Assembly (NCBI RefSeq): GCF_001746295.1
Contig: NZ_MJAH01000004.1
Location: forward strand, 1 to 64,000
DNA length: 64,000 nt
Source of the DNA: Streptomyces sp. LUP47B
Lineage (GTDB): Bacteria > Actinomycetota > Actinomycetes > Streptomycetales > Streptomycetaceae
Reading direction: 5' to 3'
The translations under genes were made by a program, and so were the position numbers. The notes below the pieces were generated by a model. That model saw only the letters and a program-made list of their open reading frames with translations. It made no database searches and was not told the DNA's origin. Positions 37,852 through 50,651 of this stretch are shown piece after piece (within the stretch, counting starts at the first letter, position 1; each line of letters starts with the position of its first letter).

Positions 37852-39273
37852 GTGCCGTCGATGCTCGATGCGGTCGTGGTGGGTGCGGGGCCGAACGGAC
37901 TGACGGCTGCCGTGGAGCTGGCCCGCCGCGGCTTCTCCGTGGCCGTCTTCGAGGCGCGCGGCACCGTGGGCGGGGGAGCCCGCACCGAGGAGCTGACCCT
38001 CCCCGGCTTCCTGCACGACCCGTGCTCCGCGGCCCACCCCCTCGGCATCAATTCCCCCGCGTTCCGCGCCCTGCCCCTGGAGCGCTACGGCCTGGAATGG
38101 CTGCATCCCGAGCTGCCCATGGCGCACCCCTTCACCGACGGCACCGCCGCCGTGCTGTCGAGGTCGGTCGCCGAGACGGCCGCCTCGTTCGGACCGCGCG
38201 ACGCGGGGACCTACCGACGCCTCGTCGAGCCGTTCCTGCCGAAGTGGGACACCCTTGCCCGCGACTTCATGTCCCTGCCCGCGACCGCGCTGCCCCGAGA
38301 CCCGGTCACCCTCGCCCGCTTCGGTCTCGTCGGCCTGCCCCCGTCGACGTGGCTGATGCGCCGGTTCCGCGACGAGCGCGCGAAGACCCTGTTCGCCGGA
38401 CTCGTCGCGCATGTCATGGCCCCGCTCGGCGGGTTCGCCACCGGCGCCATCGGCCTGGTCTTCGCCCTCGCCGCGCACGCCCGCGGCTGGCCCGTGGCCC
38501 GCGGCGGCTCCCAGTCCATCTCCGACGCGCTCGCCGCCTACCTCACCGACCTCGGCGGCACCGTCCACACCGACTACGAGGTCAAGCGGCTCGACGACCT
38601 GCCGCCCGCGCGCGCGTACGTCTTCGACACCTCGCCCACCGCGCTGGCCCGCATCGCCGGCTTCGGCAACTACTACGAGGGCTACCGCTACGGCCCGGGC
38701 GTCTTCAAGGTCGACTACGCCCTCGACGGCCCCGTGCCGTGGACCGCGAAGGAGGCGCGCGGCGCGGGCACCGTGCAGATCGGCGCCGACAGCGCGGAGA
38801 TCGGCACCGCCCTGCGCGCCGCGTCCCGGGAGGGCCGCGCACCCGACAGGCCGTTCATGATCACGGTGCAGCCCAGCGTCGTCGACCCCGGCCGGGCCCC
38901 CGCCGGAAAGCATGTGTTCTGGGCCTACGGCCACGTGCCCAGCGGCTGGACCGGCGACCTCACCGACGCCATGGAGCGCCAACTGGAGCGTTTCGCGCCG
39001 GGATTCCGCGACCGCGTCCTCGCCCGCGCCACCGCAGGCCCGCCCGAACTGGCCGCCCGCAACGCCAACTACGTCGGCGGCGACATCGGCTCCGGCGCGG
39101 TCAGCGGCCTCCAGGCCATCCTGCGCCCCAAGCTCTCCCTGTTCCCGTACGGCACCCCGCACCCGGCCGTCTTCATCTGCTCGTCGGCGACCCCGCCGGG
39201 ACCGGGCGTGCACGGCATGTCGGGCCACAACGCCGCGAAGGCCGTATGGCGGAGGCTGCGGCAGCAGACCTGA
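37852..39273 (+). CDS. FAD-dependent oxidoreductase of the phytoene-desaturase-like family
   Basis: 473 residues. The FAD-binding Rossmann motif [19 protein letters not shown] with an acidic FEARG ending lies at the N-terminus, followed by [12 protein letters not shown]. The C-terminal [13 protein letters not shown] contacts FAD in this family. No carotenoid or isoprenoid genes are close, so the substrate is unassigned. Start GTG 37852 has AAGGGG upstream; ATG 37861 is an alternative. The 189 bases before it show no other gene. Confidence 0.85.
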   Translation: MPSMLDAVVVGAGPNGLTAAVELARRGFSVAVFEARGTVGGGARTEELTLPGFLHDPCSAAHPLGINSPAFRALPLERYGLEWLHPELPMAHPFTDGTAAVLSRSVAETAASFGPRDAGTYRRLVEPFLPKWDTLARDFMSLPATALPRDPVTLARFGLVGLPPSTWLMRRFRDERAKTLFAGLVAHVMAPLGGFATGAIGLVFALAAHARGWPVARGGSQSISDALAAYLTDLGGTVHTDYEVKRLDDLPPARAYVFDTSPTALARIAGFGNYYEGYRYGPGVFKVDYALDGPVPWTAKEARGAGTVQIGADSAEIGTALRAASREGRAPDRPFMITVQPSVVDPGRAPAGKHVFWAYGHVPSGWTGDLTDAMERQLERFAPGFRDRVLARATAGPPELAARNANYVGGDIGSGAVSGLQAILRPKLSLFPYGTPHPAVFICSSATPPGPGVHGMSGHNAAKAVWRRLRQQT

Positions 39274-39395
39274 CGGCCCACAGACGGTGCTGAGTCCGCA
39301 GCCGGAGCGAGTCAGCGAGGCGTACGCGGCGACGGAGGTCAAGTCCCTGCTGCTGGGCCTCGCCGGACTCGGCACACTGGGGGTGACGACAGCCT

Positions 39396-39411
39396 CCGGC
39401 TGATCAGCCGG
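39396..39411. promoter_or_regulatory. 16-bp perfect palindrome before the macrodomain gene
   Basis: CCGGCTGATCAGCCGG lies 53 bases before the macrodomain start. It overlaps the stop codon of a 38-codon frame (39287-39403) whose end has a hydrophobic stretch (KSLLLGLAGLGTLGV). That frame has no good ribosome-binding site and is not claimed as a gene. The palindrome has no loop, so an operator is more likely than a terminator. Confidence 0.35.
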
Positions 39412-39464
39412 CCGGCCCCCGGCACGGGCCGCCCCCGGCGGGACGCTCTGGAATAGTCGTGGTC

Positions 39465-39974
39465 ATGACCACCATCAGGCTCGTCCAGGGCGACATCACC
39501 CGAGAGAGCGCCGACGCGATCGTCAACGCCGCGAACTCCTCCCTGCTCGGCGGGGGAGGAGTCGACGGCGCCATCCACCGCCGCGGCGGCCCCGCGATCC
39601 TGGCGGACTGCCGCAAGCTGCGCGCCGGTCATTACGGCAAGGGGCTCCCGACCGGACAAGCGGTCGCCACCACCGCGGGCGACCTGGACGCGCGCTGGGT
39701 GATCCACACCGTCGGCCCCCGCCACAGCCACGAGGAGGACCGTTCGGAGCTGCTGGTCTCCTGCTACCGCGAGTCCCTGCGCGTCGCCGACGAACTGGGC
39801 GCCCGGACCGTCGCCTTCCCGGCCGTCTCCGCCGGCATCTACGGCTGGCCGATCGACGACGCCGCCCGGATCGCCGTGGAGACCGTACGGGAGACGGAGA
39901 CCGCGGTGGAGGAGGTCCGGTTCGTACTGTTCGACGAGAAGGCGTACCAGGCGTTCGCACGGCAGGTCGGCTGA
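39465..39974 (+). CDS. Macrodomain protein, probable O-acetyl-ADP-ribose deacetylase
   Basis: 169 residues, one MacroD/YmdB-type domain. IVNAANSSLLGGGGVDGAIHRRGG is the family signature (Asn-Ala-Ala-Asn and Gly-Val-Asp loop); the later PAVSAGIYGWP binds the distal ribose. Such proteins hydrolyse O-acetyl-ADP-ribose, the by-product of sirtuins, or remove mono-ADP-ribose from proteins. A sirtuin and an ADP-ribosylglycohydrolase lie 12-14 kb downstream. ATG 39465 is preferred over the in-frame GTG 39459. Confidence 0.92.
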   Translation: MTTIRLVQGDITRESADAIVNAANSSLLGGGGVDGAIHRRGGPAILADCRKLRAGHYGKGLPTGQAVATTAGDLDARWVIHTVGPRHSHEEDRSELLVSCYRESLRVADELGARTVAFPAVSAGIYGWPIDDAARIAVETVRETETAVEEVRFVLFDEKAYQAFARQVG

Positions 39975-40161
39975 CCTCGCCGGGCTCCTACTGACGGCCG
40001 AATGCCCACGGGCGCCGAACGCGGGGGTGCACGTGGGGAAAGTGGCTGGTCAGAGACGCCTCGACGCGAGGCTCGTCCCAGTACGGGCTCCGTGACCGGT
40101 TGCGGGGAGCGGGTGCGGTTCTCACGGTGGGCCCAAAGAAACACTTCGAAAGGACCCCTGC

Positions 40162-40722
40162 ATGCGCCCCCTCGTCTCCCGCGGCCTCCTCCTGCCGACG
40201 CTGGTCTGCACCGCGCTGATCCTCGGCCCGGTCGGCACCGCGGCCGCCGTCGTCGACGCAGGCCGCGGCGCGTCGGACCACGGTGTGGCTCAGGCGGCCA
40301 CCTGGTACGGCACCGACGACACGGACACCCTGACGGACCGCCTCGACGCACTCGACCGCTCCGCGCACGGCAGCGTCCTGCAGCCCCTCCTGGACGCCGT
40401 CACCGACATCACCGCCCTGGACGGTACCCAGCTCGACGCGAGCAAGGCGGCCGCCCACGCGAAGGCCGTGAAAGCGGCGAACGCCGATGTCCAGGAACAA
40501 CTGCGGAAGCTGCGCGCCACCGACCGGTCCGTGGCGGCGGCCGACCCGGTCTCCGACCTCCTGGCCGCGCTCCAGTCAGCGGTCGACGACCTGCTCACGT
40601 CACTGACCTCGCTGGACCTGGGCGGTGTGGTGGGCTCGGTCACCGGCCTGCTGGGGTCCGTGGTCGGAGCCGTCACCGGGCTCCTCGGCGGCGGACTGCC
40701 CTCCCTGCCGGCCACCAGCTGA
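40162..40722 (+). CDS. Secreted protein of unknown function
   Basis: 186 residues with a Sec signal (hydrophobic LLLPTLVCTALILGPVG, cleavage likely after TAAA near residue 29). The mature part is alpha-helical (LTDRLDALDRSAHGSVLQPL) and ends with a Gly/Leu/Val-rich tail (GLLGSVVGAVTGLLGGGLP) that could insert into a membrane or assemble. No Cys remain in the mature region. AAAGGA precedes the ATG. The 187 bases upstream contain a small hairpin (GCCTCG-ACG-CGAGGC, 40058-40072) and no gene. Confidence 0.75.
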   Translation: MRPLVSRGLLLPTLVCTALILGPVGTAAAVVDAGRGASDHGVAQAATWYGTDDTDTLTDRLDALDRSAHGSVLQPLLDAVTDITALDGTQLDASKAAAHAKAVKAANADVQEQLRKLRATDRSVAAADPVSDLLAALQSAVDDLLTSLTSLDLGGVVGSVTGLLGSVVGAVTGLLGGGLPSLPATS

Positions 40723-44799
<4,077 letters not shown>

Positions 44800-44869
44800 C
44801 CAGTGCGCCGGATGTGCCGGGCCAGGCCGTCGGGCACCTGACGGCCTCGTCGTGGCCGGTCGCGCAGTT

Positions 44870-44893
44870 CCCCGCGCCCCTTCGGGCGCGGGG
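44870..44893. terminator. Convergent terminator between beta-galactosidase and MFS genes
   Basis: CCCCGCGCCC-CTTC-GGGCGCGGGG, a 10-bp perfect stem with a 4-base loop, lies between two converging genes. The preceding sequence GGTCGCGCAGTTCCCCGCG is, from memory, a common intergenic element in Streptomyces genomes that forms such hairpins. It serves both strands. Confidence 0.8.
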
Positions 44894-44899
44894 ATCGTC

Positions 44900-46066
44900 T
44901 CACCCGCGCCTACGAAGCAGCGCTACGGCCAGCACCGGCCCGCACGCCAGCAGCACCGCCAGTACCCCGTAGCCATACGTCAGAGTCGCCGCCGTGGCCA
45001 CCCCGGCGACCAGCAACGGTCCTCCGGCGTCTCCCAGTTCGCGTCCCAGCTCGGCCGCGCCCATCGTCTGCCCCAGCCGTTCCGGAGGAGTCGAGGCCGC
45101 GAGCGCCGCGAAGCCCAGCGGGGTGATCAGTCCCGTCCCGACGCCGATCAGCGCGGCCCCCAGCAGCACACCCGCGAGCCCCGGCAGCATCGCGCAGCCC
45201 AGACCGGCCGCCGCCAGCAGCAACCCGGCGGTCAGCCCACGCCGTACCGTCAGCCGCCCCGCGTCCAACGCCCGCCCGGCGCGCGGCTGTACGACCGCCG
45301 CGCAGGCCGCGAGCACCGACACCGCGGCACCCGTCGCCACCGTTCCGAGCCCCGCGACCGCGCCCGACACGGGCAGGAAGCCCACACCCACCGAGAGCGC
45401 GGCGGTCGCCCCGGCGAGCGCGGCCGTCGGGACCAGGAACGCCGGATCGGCCAGCCGCCGGGCCAGATCGAGGACCGTCTGCCGGGCCCGGGGGAGGGGC
45501 GGAACGACGGGTACGGCGACCAGCGCCCACACCGCCACGGCCGCACCCAGCACCGCCAGCACCGTGAACAGCAGCCGCAGCCCGCCCGCCCACACCAGCA
45601 CCCCGCCGAGGAGCGGGCCCAGGGTGTAGCCGACGGACTTGTAGAAGCCGTAACTCCCGAAGGCCCGCCCGCGTTTGGCGGCCGGATTCAGCCGGGCCAC
45701 CAGCGCGGACGCGGCCGGGGAGAAGGCGGAGGCCGCAGCGCCCTGCCCCAGCCGCGCGGCCCACAGCCACCCGGGGCTGTCGGCGAGGGCGTAGAGCGCG
45801 GACGCGACGGCGAAGGCCACCAGTCCGCCGAGCAGCACAGGACGCGCCCCGATCCGGTCGGCGATCGTGCCGAACAGCGGCTTGAGCAGGACCTCCGCGC
45901 CGTCGTACAGGGCGAGCAGACCGCCCAGCACCAGCAGCGAGGTGACCGCGTCCGCCGAGTCCGCGCCGAGGTTCGCGGCGATGCCGTGCGCGCCGAAGGC
46001 AGTGGTGAAACCGGCCGCGTACAGCGGCCACATCACACGCCGAGGCGGCTCACTCGGCGGTGTCAC
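44900..46066 (-). CDS. MFS transporter (drug-efflux type)
   Basis: About 388 residues with 12 hydrophobic segments. The loop motif FGTIADRIGARP after TM2 is the MFS motif A. It resembles small drug:proton antiporters. The start is unsure: GTG 46066 overlaps the ArsR gene by 17 bases (translational coupling), while ATG 46033 (MWPLYAAGF) lies 16 bases after the ArsR stop. In either case it is co-transcribed with the metal sensor, so it may export a metal complex or related toxic compound. Confidence 0.85.
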   Translation of the reverse strand: MTPPSEPPRRVMWPLYAAGFTTAFGAHGIAANLGADSADAVTSLLVLGGLLALYDGAEVLLKPLFGTIADRIGARPVLLGGLVAFAVASALYALADSPGWLWAARLGQGAAASAFSPAASALVARLNPAAKRGRAFGSYGFYKSVGYTLGPLLGGVLVWAGGLRLLFTVLAVLGAAVAVWALVAVPVVPPLPRARQTVLDLARRLADPAFLVPTAALAGATAALSVGVGFLPVSGAVAGLGTVATGAAVSVLAACAAVVQPRAGRALDAGRLTVRRGLTAGLLLAAAGLGCAMLPGLAGVLLGAALIGVGTGLITPLGFAALAASTPPERLGQTMGAAELGRELGDAGGPLLVAGVATAATLTYGYGVLAVLLACGPVLAVALLRRRG

Positions 46067-46412
46067 TGAGCCCCAGCCGCAGATGTTCGACGTGGTAGAC
46101 GGCCTGGTCGAGCAGCTCGGCGACATGGTGGTCGTGCAGCGCGTACACCACCGACCGGCCCCGGCGCTCGCCCACGACCAGGCCCAGATTGCGCAGCAGC
46201 CGCAGCTGGTGCGAGCACGCCGACTGCTCCATCCCCACCTCGGCGGCCAGCTCCGTGGCCGGCAGCGGTCCCTCGCGCAGCCTCGCGAGGATCAGCAGCC
46301 GGGAGGGGGTGGACAGGGCCTGGAGGGTGGTGGCCACCTTGGCCACGTTGGCCGCGTCCAGACGTACGCGCTCGGCGGTTTCCTGCGCGGTGGTGACGGC
46401 TCCATGACCCAT
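46050..46412 (-). CDS. ArsR/SmtB-family metal-sensing repressor
   Basis: 120 residues. The winged helix includes LSTPSRLLILARLREGPL and MEQSACSHQLRLLRNLGLV. The last helix carries D-x-H-x10-H-x-x-H (in ALHDHHVAELL and YHVEHL), the alpha-5 site that binds Zn, Co or Ni in CzrA and NmtR. The N-terminus is truncated of other metal ligands. Start 46412 is chosen because TATGAT lies seven bases upstream, giving a leaderless mRNA; the earlier Met codons overlap that box. It is divergent from the metal ATPase and followed by the MFS gene. Confidence 0.9.
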   Translation of the reverse strand: MGHGAVTTAQETAERVRLDAANVAKVATTLQALSTPSRLLILARLREGPLPATELAAEVGMEQSACSHQLRLLRNLGLVVGERRGRSVVYALHDHHVAELLDQAVYHVEHLRLGLSDTAE

Positions 46413-46419
46413 GGGCGGC

Positions 46420-46474
46420 ATCATACCCACGGCACATGAACAGATGAATGAGTCTTCATGCGTTCCTGTATGGT
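46420..46474. promoter_or_regulatory. Divergent metal-responsive promoter and operator
   Basis: The operator is a 28-bp exact dyad, 46438-46465: GAAC-N2-ATGAA-N6-TTCAT-N2-GTTC. It is flanked by -10 boxes on both strands: TATGAT (minus, 46425-46420) for the ArsR gene and TATGGT (46469-46474) for the ATPase, six or seven bases from each start. A repressor bound here would block both transcripts until metal binds. Confidence 0.7.
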
Positions 46475-46480
46475 TGCCCG

Positions 46481-48583
46481 GTGTCCACGACTCTCACCCC
46501 CGTTCGTGCCCCCTCGCCCGCCCGCTCGGCACCCCGCCGCCGCACCCGCGTCCTGGCGCTCCCCGAGGCCCGCTGGGCACTGGCGTCTGCCGTCGCCTTC
46601 CTGGCGGCCCTCGCCCTGGACCTCGGCGGCCTGTCGTGGTGGGCGTACGGCCCGCTGTACGCGGTCGCCTATGTCACCGGCGGCTGGGAACCGGCCGTCG
46701 AGGGGCTCAGGGCACTGCGCGGCAGAACCCTGGACGTCGACCTGCTGATGATCGTCGCCGCGCTGGGCGCGGCCGCGATCGGACAGGTCCGGGACGGCGC
46801 CCTGCTGATCGTCATCTTCGCCACGTCCGGCGCGCTGGAGGCACTGGCCACCGCCCGCACCGCCGACTCGGTACGCGGCCTGCTCGACCTCGCGCCCTCG
46901 ATGGCGACCCGGGTGACGGAGAACGACGAGGAACCGGTCCCGACAAGTGAACTCGCCGTGGGCGACGTCCTGTTGATCCGGCCGGGCGAGCGCATCGGCG
47001 CCGACGGACGGGTCCTGGAAGGGGCGAGCGAGGCCGACCAGGCCACCATCACCGGCGAACCCCTCCCCGTCACCAAGGGCCCCGGCGACGAGGTCTTCGC
47101 CGGCACCCTCAACGGCACCGGTGTGCTGCGCGTCCGCGTCGAGCGCGACCCCGCCGACTCCGTGATCGCCCGCATCGTGACCCTGGTCGAGGAGGCCTCC
47201 CGCACCAAGGCGCCGACACAGCTGTTCATCGAGAAGGTCGAGCAGCGGTACGCGCTGGGGATCGTGATCGCCACGCTCACCGTGTTCGGCGTGCCGCTGA
47301 TCCTCGGCGCCGACCTCACCGACGCGTTGCTGCGCGCGATGACCTTCATGATCGTCGCCTCGCCGTGCGCGGTCGTCCTCGCGACCATGCCGCCCCTGCT
47401 GTCCGCCATCGCCAACGCCGGGCGGCACGGCGTCCTGGTCAAGTCGGCGGTCGCGATGGAGCGGCTGGGCGAGGTGAACGCCGTAGCCCTCGACAAGACG
47501 GGGACGCTGACGGAGGGGACGCCGGAGGTCTCGGCCGTACGGCCGCTGCCGGGCTCCGGTCTGACTCCGGACGCTCTTCTCGCACTGGCCGCCGCGGCCG
47601 AGCACCCCAGCGAGCATCCGCTGGGGCGGGCGGTGGTGCGGGCGGCGCGGGAGCGGGGCCTGCGGATCACGGACGCGCGGGACTTCGTCGCCGTGCCCGG
47701 GCGCGGGGTGACGGCGGTCGTCGGGGGGCGAGTGATCGGGGTCGGGCGCGCGGGGGGCCCGGTGATCGAAAGCGTGGATTCCGGTCCGGATGTCGTTGCC
47801 GAGGCGAGCGGGGTTGTCGATCGCGCGGGGAACCCGGTGACCGAGAGCGCGGATCCCGGTCCCGACGCGGATGCGGCCGGGGTCGTCGATGGGCTGCGTG
47901 CAGACCCGCCTCATGCCCCCGCGCCCGCCCCCGGCACAGCGAATGGCGACACCGTCGTCCTCGTGACCGGCGACGGCGTCCCCCTCGGCACCATCGCCCT
48001 GACCGACCGCCTGCGCCCCCACGCCTCCGCCACCACCGCCGCGCTCACCGCCCTGACCGGCACGGCTCCCGTCCTGCTCACCGGTGACAACGCCCGGGCC
48101 GCTGCACGGGTCGCCGAGGCCACCGGTCTGGTGGACGTCCGCGCGGACCTGCTGCCCGAGGGCAAGGTGGACGCCGTACGAGAGCTTCAGGACGCCGGGC
48201 GCAAGGTGCTCTTCGTCGGGGACGGGGTCAACGACGCACCCGCCCTCGCCGCCGCCCACTCCGGCGTCGCGATGGGCCGTGCGGGCTCCGACCTCGCGCT
48301 GGAGACGGCGGACGCGGTCGTCGTACGGGACGAGCTCGCGACCGTCCCCTCGGTCGTACGGTTGTCCCGGGCCGCCCGCCGGCTGGTCGTCCAGAACCTC
48401 GTGATCGCGGGTACCTTCATCAGCGGACTCGTCCTGTGGGACCTCCTCGGCCACCTCCCGCTCCCGCTCGGTGTCGCCGGGCACGAGGGCTCCACGGTCC
48501 TCGTCGGCCTCAACGGACTGCGGCTGCTGCGCGAGTCCGCGTGGCGAGCGGGCCAGGTGCCGTTCCAGGGCACGCGAGGTTGA
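46481..48583 (+). CDS. P1B-type metal-transporting ATPase (P1B-4-like)
   Basis: 700 residues from GTG 46481 (TATGGT six bases upstream). It has actuator motif TITGEP, ion-site Ser-Pro-Cys (Cys296), phosphorylation site Asp338 in DKTGTLTEG, HP motif SEHPLG, hinge GDGVNDAPAL and a last membrane helix with HEGSTVLVG (His668). SPC plus HEGxT without an N-terminal metal domain fits subgroup P1B-4, which exports Co, Zn or Fe. The nucleotide domain contains an unusual Asp/Val-rich insertion (about 47755-47935) that looks like an imperfect internal duplication. Control by the divergent ArsR protein is expected. Confidence 0.92.
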   Translation: MSTTLTPVRAPSPARSAPRRRTRVLALPEARWALASAVAFLAALALDLGGLSWWAYGPLYAVAYVTGGWEPAVEGLRALRGRTLDVDLLMIVAALGAAAIGQVRDGALLIVIFATSGALEALATARTADSVRGLLDLAPSMATRVTENDEEPVPTSELAVGDVLLIRPGERIGADGRVLEGASEADQATITGEPLPVTKGPGDEVFAGTLNGTGVLRVRVERDPADSVIARIVTLVEEASRTKAPTQLFIEKVEQRYALGIVIATLTVFGVPLILGADLTDALLRAMTFMIVASPCAVVLATMPPLLSAIANAGRHGVLVKSAVAMERLGEVNAVALDKTGTLTEGTPEVSAVRPLPGSGLTPDALLALAAAAEHPSEHPLGRAVVRAARERGLRITDARDFVAVPGRGVTAVVGGRVIGVGRAGGPVIESVDSGPDVVAEASGVVDRAGNPVTESADPGPDADAAGVVDGLRADPPHAPAPAPGTANGDTVVLVTGDGVPLGTIALTDRLRPHASATTAALTALTGTAPVLLTGDNARAAARVAEATGLVDVRADLLPEGKVDAVRELQDAGRKVLFVGDGVNDAPALAAAHSGVAMGRAGSDLALETADAVVVRDELATVPSVVRLSRAARRLVVQNLVIAGTFISGLVLWDLLGHLPLPLGVAGHEGSTVLVGLNGLRLLRESAWRAGQVPFQGTRG

Positions 48584-48632
48584 TGTCGGATTCTCGCCAG
48601 CCCGGGCCCGGCCGGTGGCCGATGCTGGACGT

Positions 48633-50114
48633 ATGCAGACGGGGATGTACACCGAGACCGAGCGCTGTGTGCGCGCCGTGCGGTCCAAGGACGCACGGTT
48701 CGACGGATGGTTCTTCACGGCGGTCCTGACGACGCGCATCTACTGCCGGCCGAGCTGTCCGGTCGTACCGCCCAAGCCCCAGAACATGACCTTCTACCCG
48801 AGCGCGGCGGCCTGTCAGCAGGCGGGTTTCCGGGCCTGCAAGCGGTGCCGGCCCGACACCAGCCCGGGCTCCCCGGAGTGGAACCAGCGCGCCGACCTGG
48901 TCGCTCGCGCGATGCGGCTGATCGCCGACGGCGTGGTCGACCGCGAGGGCGTGCCCGGCCTCGCCGCCCGGCTCGGCTACAGCGCCCGGCAGATCGAACG
49001 CCAGCTGCTCGCCGAACTCGGCGCGGGCCCGCTCGCCCTCGCCCGGGCCCAGCGCGCCCAGACGGCGAGGATCCTCATCGAGACGACCGCGCTCCCGATG
49101 GCGGACATCGCCTTCGCGGCCGGCTTCTCCGCGATCCGCACGTTCAACGACACCGTGCGCGAGGTCTTCGCGCTCTCACCGAGCGACCTGCGCACGCGCG
49201 CCGCGAAGAAGTCCACGCCGGACACCCCCGGCTTCCTGTCCCTGCGCCTGCCGTTCCGTGTCCCCCTCAACCCCGACAACCTCTTCGGGCACCTCGCGGC
49301 CACCGCCGTCCCGGGGGTGGAGGAGTGGCGGGACGGCGCGTACCGCCGCACGCTGCGGCTGCCGTACGGACACGGCATCGTGGCCCTCACACCCCAGCCC
49401 GACCACATCGCCTGCCGGCTGACGCTGAGCGACCTGCGGGACCTGACCGTCGCCATCAGCCGCTGCCGCCGCATGCTCGACCTGGACGCCGATCCCGTCG
49501 CGATCGACGACCAGCTGCGTACGGACCCGCTCCTGGCGCCCCTGGTGGACAAGGCTCCCGGCCGACGCGTCCCGCGCACGGTCGACGAGGCGGAGTTCGC
49601 CGTCCGGGCCGTGCTGGGCCAGCAGGTATCCACGGCGGCGGCCCGCACCCACGCCGCCCGCCTGGTCACGGCCCACGGCGAACCGGTCGACGACCCCGAG
49701 GGCGGCCTGACACACCTCTTCCCGTCCCCCGAGGCACTGGCCGCGGTGGACCCCGCCGCACTCGCGATGCCCCGTACCCGCCGCACGACCTTTGCCACCC
49801 TGGTCGGCGAACTGGCCGACGGAACCCTCCAGTTGGGCGTGGAGACCGACTGGACGGAGACCCGTACCCGCCTTCTCGACCTCCCCGGCTTCGGTCCCTG
49901 GACGGTCGACGTCATCGCCATGCGCGCCCTCGGTGACCCGGACGCCTTCCTCCCCACCGACCTCGGAATCCGCCGCGCGGCCCAGGAGTTGGGCCTGCCC
50001 TCCACCCCGGCCGCGCTGACGGCCCGGGCGGCGGCCTGGCGGCCGTGGCGGGCCTACGCGGTCCAGTACCTGTGGGCGACCGACAGTCACCCGATCAACT
50101 ACCTGCCCGTATAA
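48633..50114 (+). CDS. Ada-AlkA fusion: methyl-phosphotriester sensor plus 3-methyladenine glycosylase
   Basis: 493 residues. The Ada zinc domain carries four Cys (YCRPSCP and CKRC); the first is the methyl acceptor in Ada. It is followed by an AraC HTH (VPGLAARLGYSARQIERQL), then an AlkA N-domain and an HhH-GPD glycosylase with LPGFGPWTVD and the catalytic Asp in LPTDLGI. One protein thus senses methylated DNA, regulates transcription and removes alkylated bases. The gene is followed after nine bases by ogt. ATG 48633 is used; ATG 48645 is an alternative. Confidence 0.92.
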   Translation: MQTGMYTETERCVRAVRSKDARFDGWFFTAVLTTRIYCRPSCPVVPPKPQNMTFYPSAAACQQAGFRACKRCRPDTSPGSPEWNQRADLVARAMRLIADGVVDREGVPGLAARLGYSARQIERQLLAELGAGPLALARAQRAQTARILIETTALPMADIAFAAGFSAIRTFNDTVREVFALSPSDLRTRAAKKSTPDTPGFLSLRLPFRVPLNPDNLFGHLAATAVPGVEEWRDGAYRRTLRLPYGHGIVALTPQPDHIACRLTLSDLRDLTVAISRCRRMLDLDADPVAIDDQLRTDPLLAPLVDKAPGRRVPRTVDEAEFAVRAVLGQQVSTAAARTHAARLVTAHGEPVDDPEGGLTHLFPSPEALAAVDPAALAMPRTRRTTFATLVGELADGTLQLGVETDWTETRTRLLDLPGFGPWTVDVIAMRALGDPDAFLPTDLGIRRAAQELGLPSTPAALTARAAAWRPWRAYAVQYLWATDSHPINYLPV

Positions 50115-50123
50115 GGACGTCCA

Positions 50124-50606
50124 GTGAAACAGCACACCGTGATCGACAGCCCCTACGGCCCGCTGACCCTCGTCGCCGACGACGGCGTCCTGTGCGGCCT
50201 CTACATGACCGACCAACGCCACCGCCCACCCGAGGAGACCTTCGGCGTGCCGGACGACGGCTGGTCCAAGGAAGCCGAGGACCAGCTGAAGGCCTACTTC
50301 GAGGGCGAGTTGAAGGAGTTCACCCTGGAAGTGCGCCTGCACGGAACGGCTTTCCAGCGCACGGTCTGGGAACAGCTCCGCCGGATCCCGCACGGCGAGA
50401 CCCGCACCTACGGCGAACTCGCCGACGCCCTCGGCACCCCCAAGGCCTCCCGCGCGGTCGGCCTCGCCAACGGCAGGAACCCGATCGGCATCATCGTCCC
50501 CTGCCACCGTGTGGTCGGCGCGGACGGCAGCCTCACGGGCTACGGCGGCGGGCTGGAACGCAAGCAGCGGTTGCTGGACTTCGAGCGAGGGGCTGCACTG
50601 TTCTGA
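50124..50606 (+). CDS. ogt: Methylated-DNA-protein cysteine methyltransferase
   Basis: 160 residues from GTG 50124, with AAGGAC upstream. The acceptor motif IIVPCHRVVG and the arginine-finger helix (PKASRAVGLANGRNP) are intact. It transfers the methyl group of O6-methylguanine to its own Cys (suicide repair). It lies in an operon with the Ada-AlkA gene, which probably regulates both in response to alkylation. Confidence 0.93.
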   Translation: MKQHTVIDSPYGPLTLVADDGVLCGLYMTDQRHRPPEETFGVPDDGWSKEAEDQLKAYFEGELKEFTLEVRLHGTAFQRTVWEQLRRIPHGETRTYGELADALGTPKASRAVGLANGRNPIGIIVPCHRVVGADGSLTGYGGGLERKQRLLDFERGAALF

Positions 50607-50622
50607 CCGGTGGCCGGTGATT

Positions 50623-50638
50623 CCCCCGGGACCGGGGG
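50623..50638. terminator. Short hairpin between converging ogt and GNAT genes
   Basis: CCCCCG-GGAC-CGGGGG, a 6-bp all-GC stem in a 45-base gap between two convergent genes. It probably stops transcription from both sides. Confidence 0.5.
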
Positions 50639-50651
50639 TGCCGCGCGACCT

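Noticed and set aside
39975..40161. Possible small gene before the secreted protein
   Set aside because: Frames here run into the next gene out of phase and have no ribosome-binding site; only a small hairpin is visible.
46421..48739. 772-codon minus-strand frame opposite the metal ATPase gene
   Set aside because: It covers the whole ATPase gene and has no domain; the ATPase motifs are unambiguous on the plus strand.
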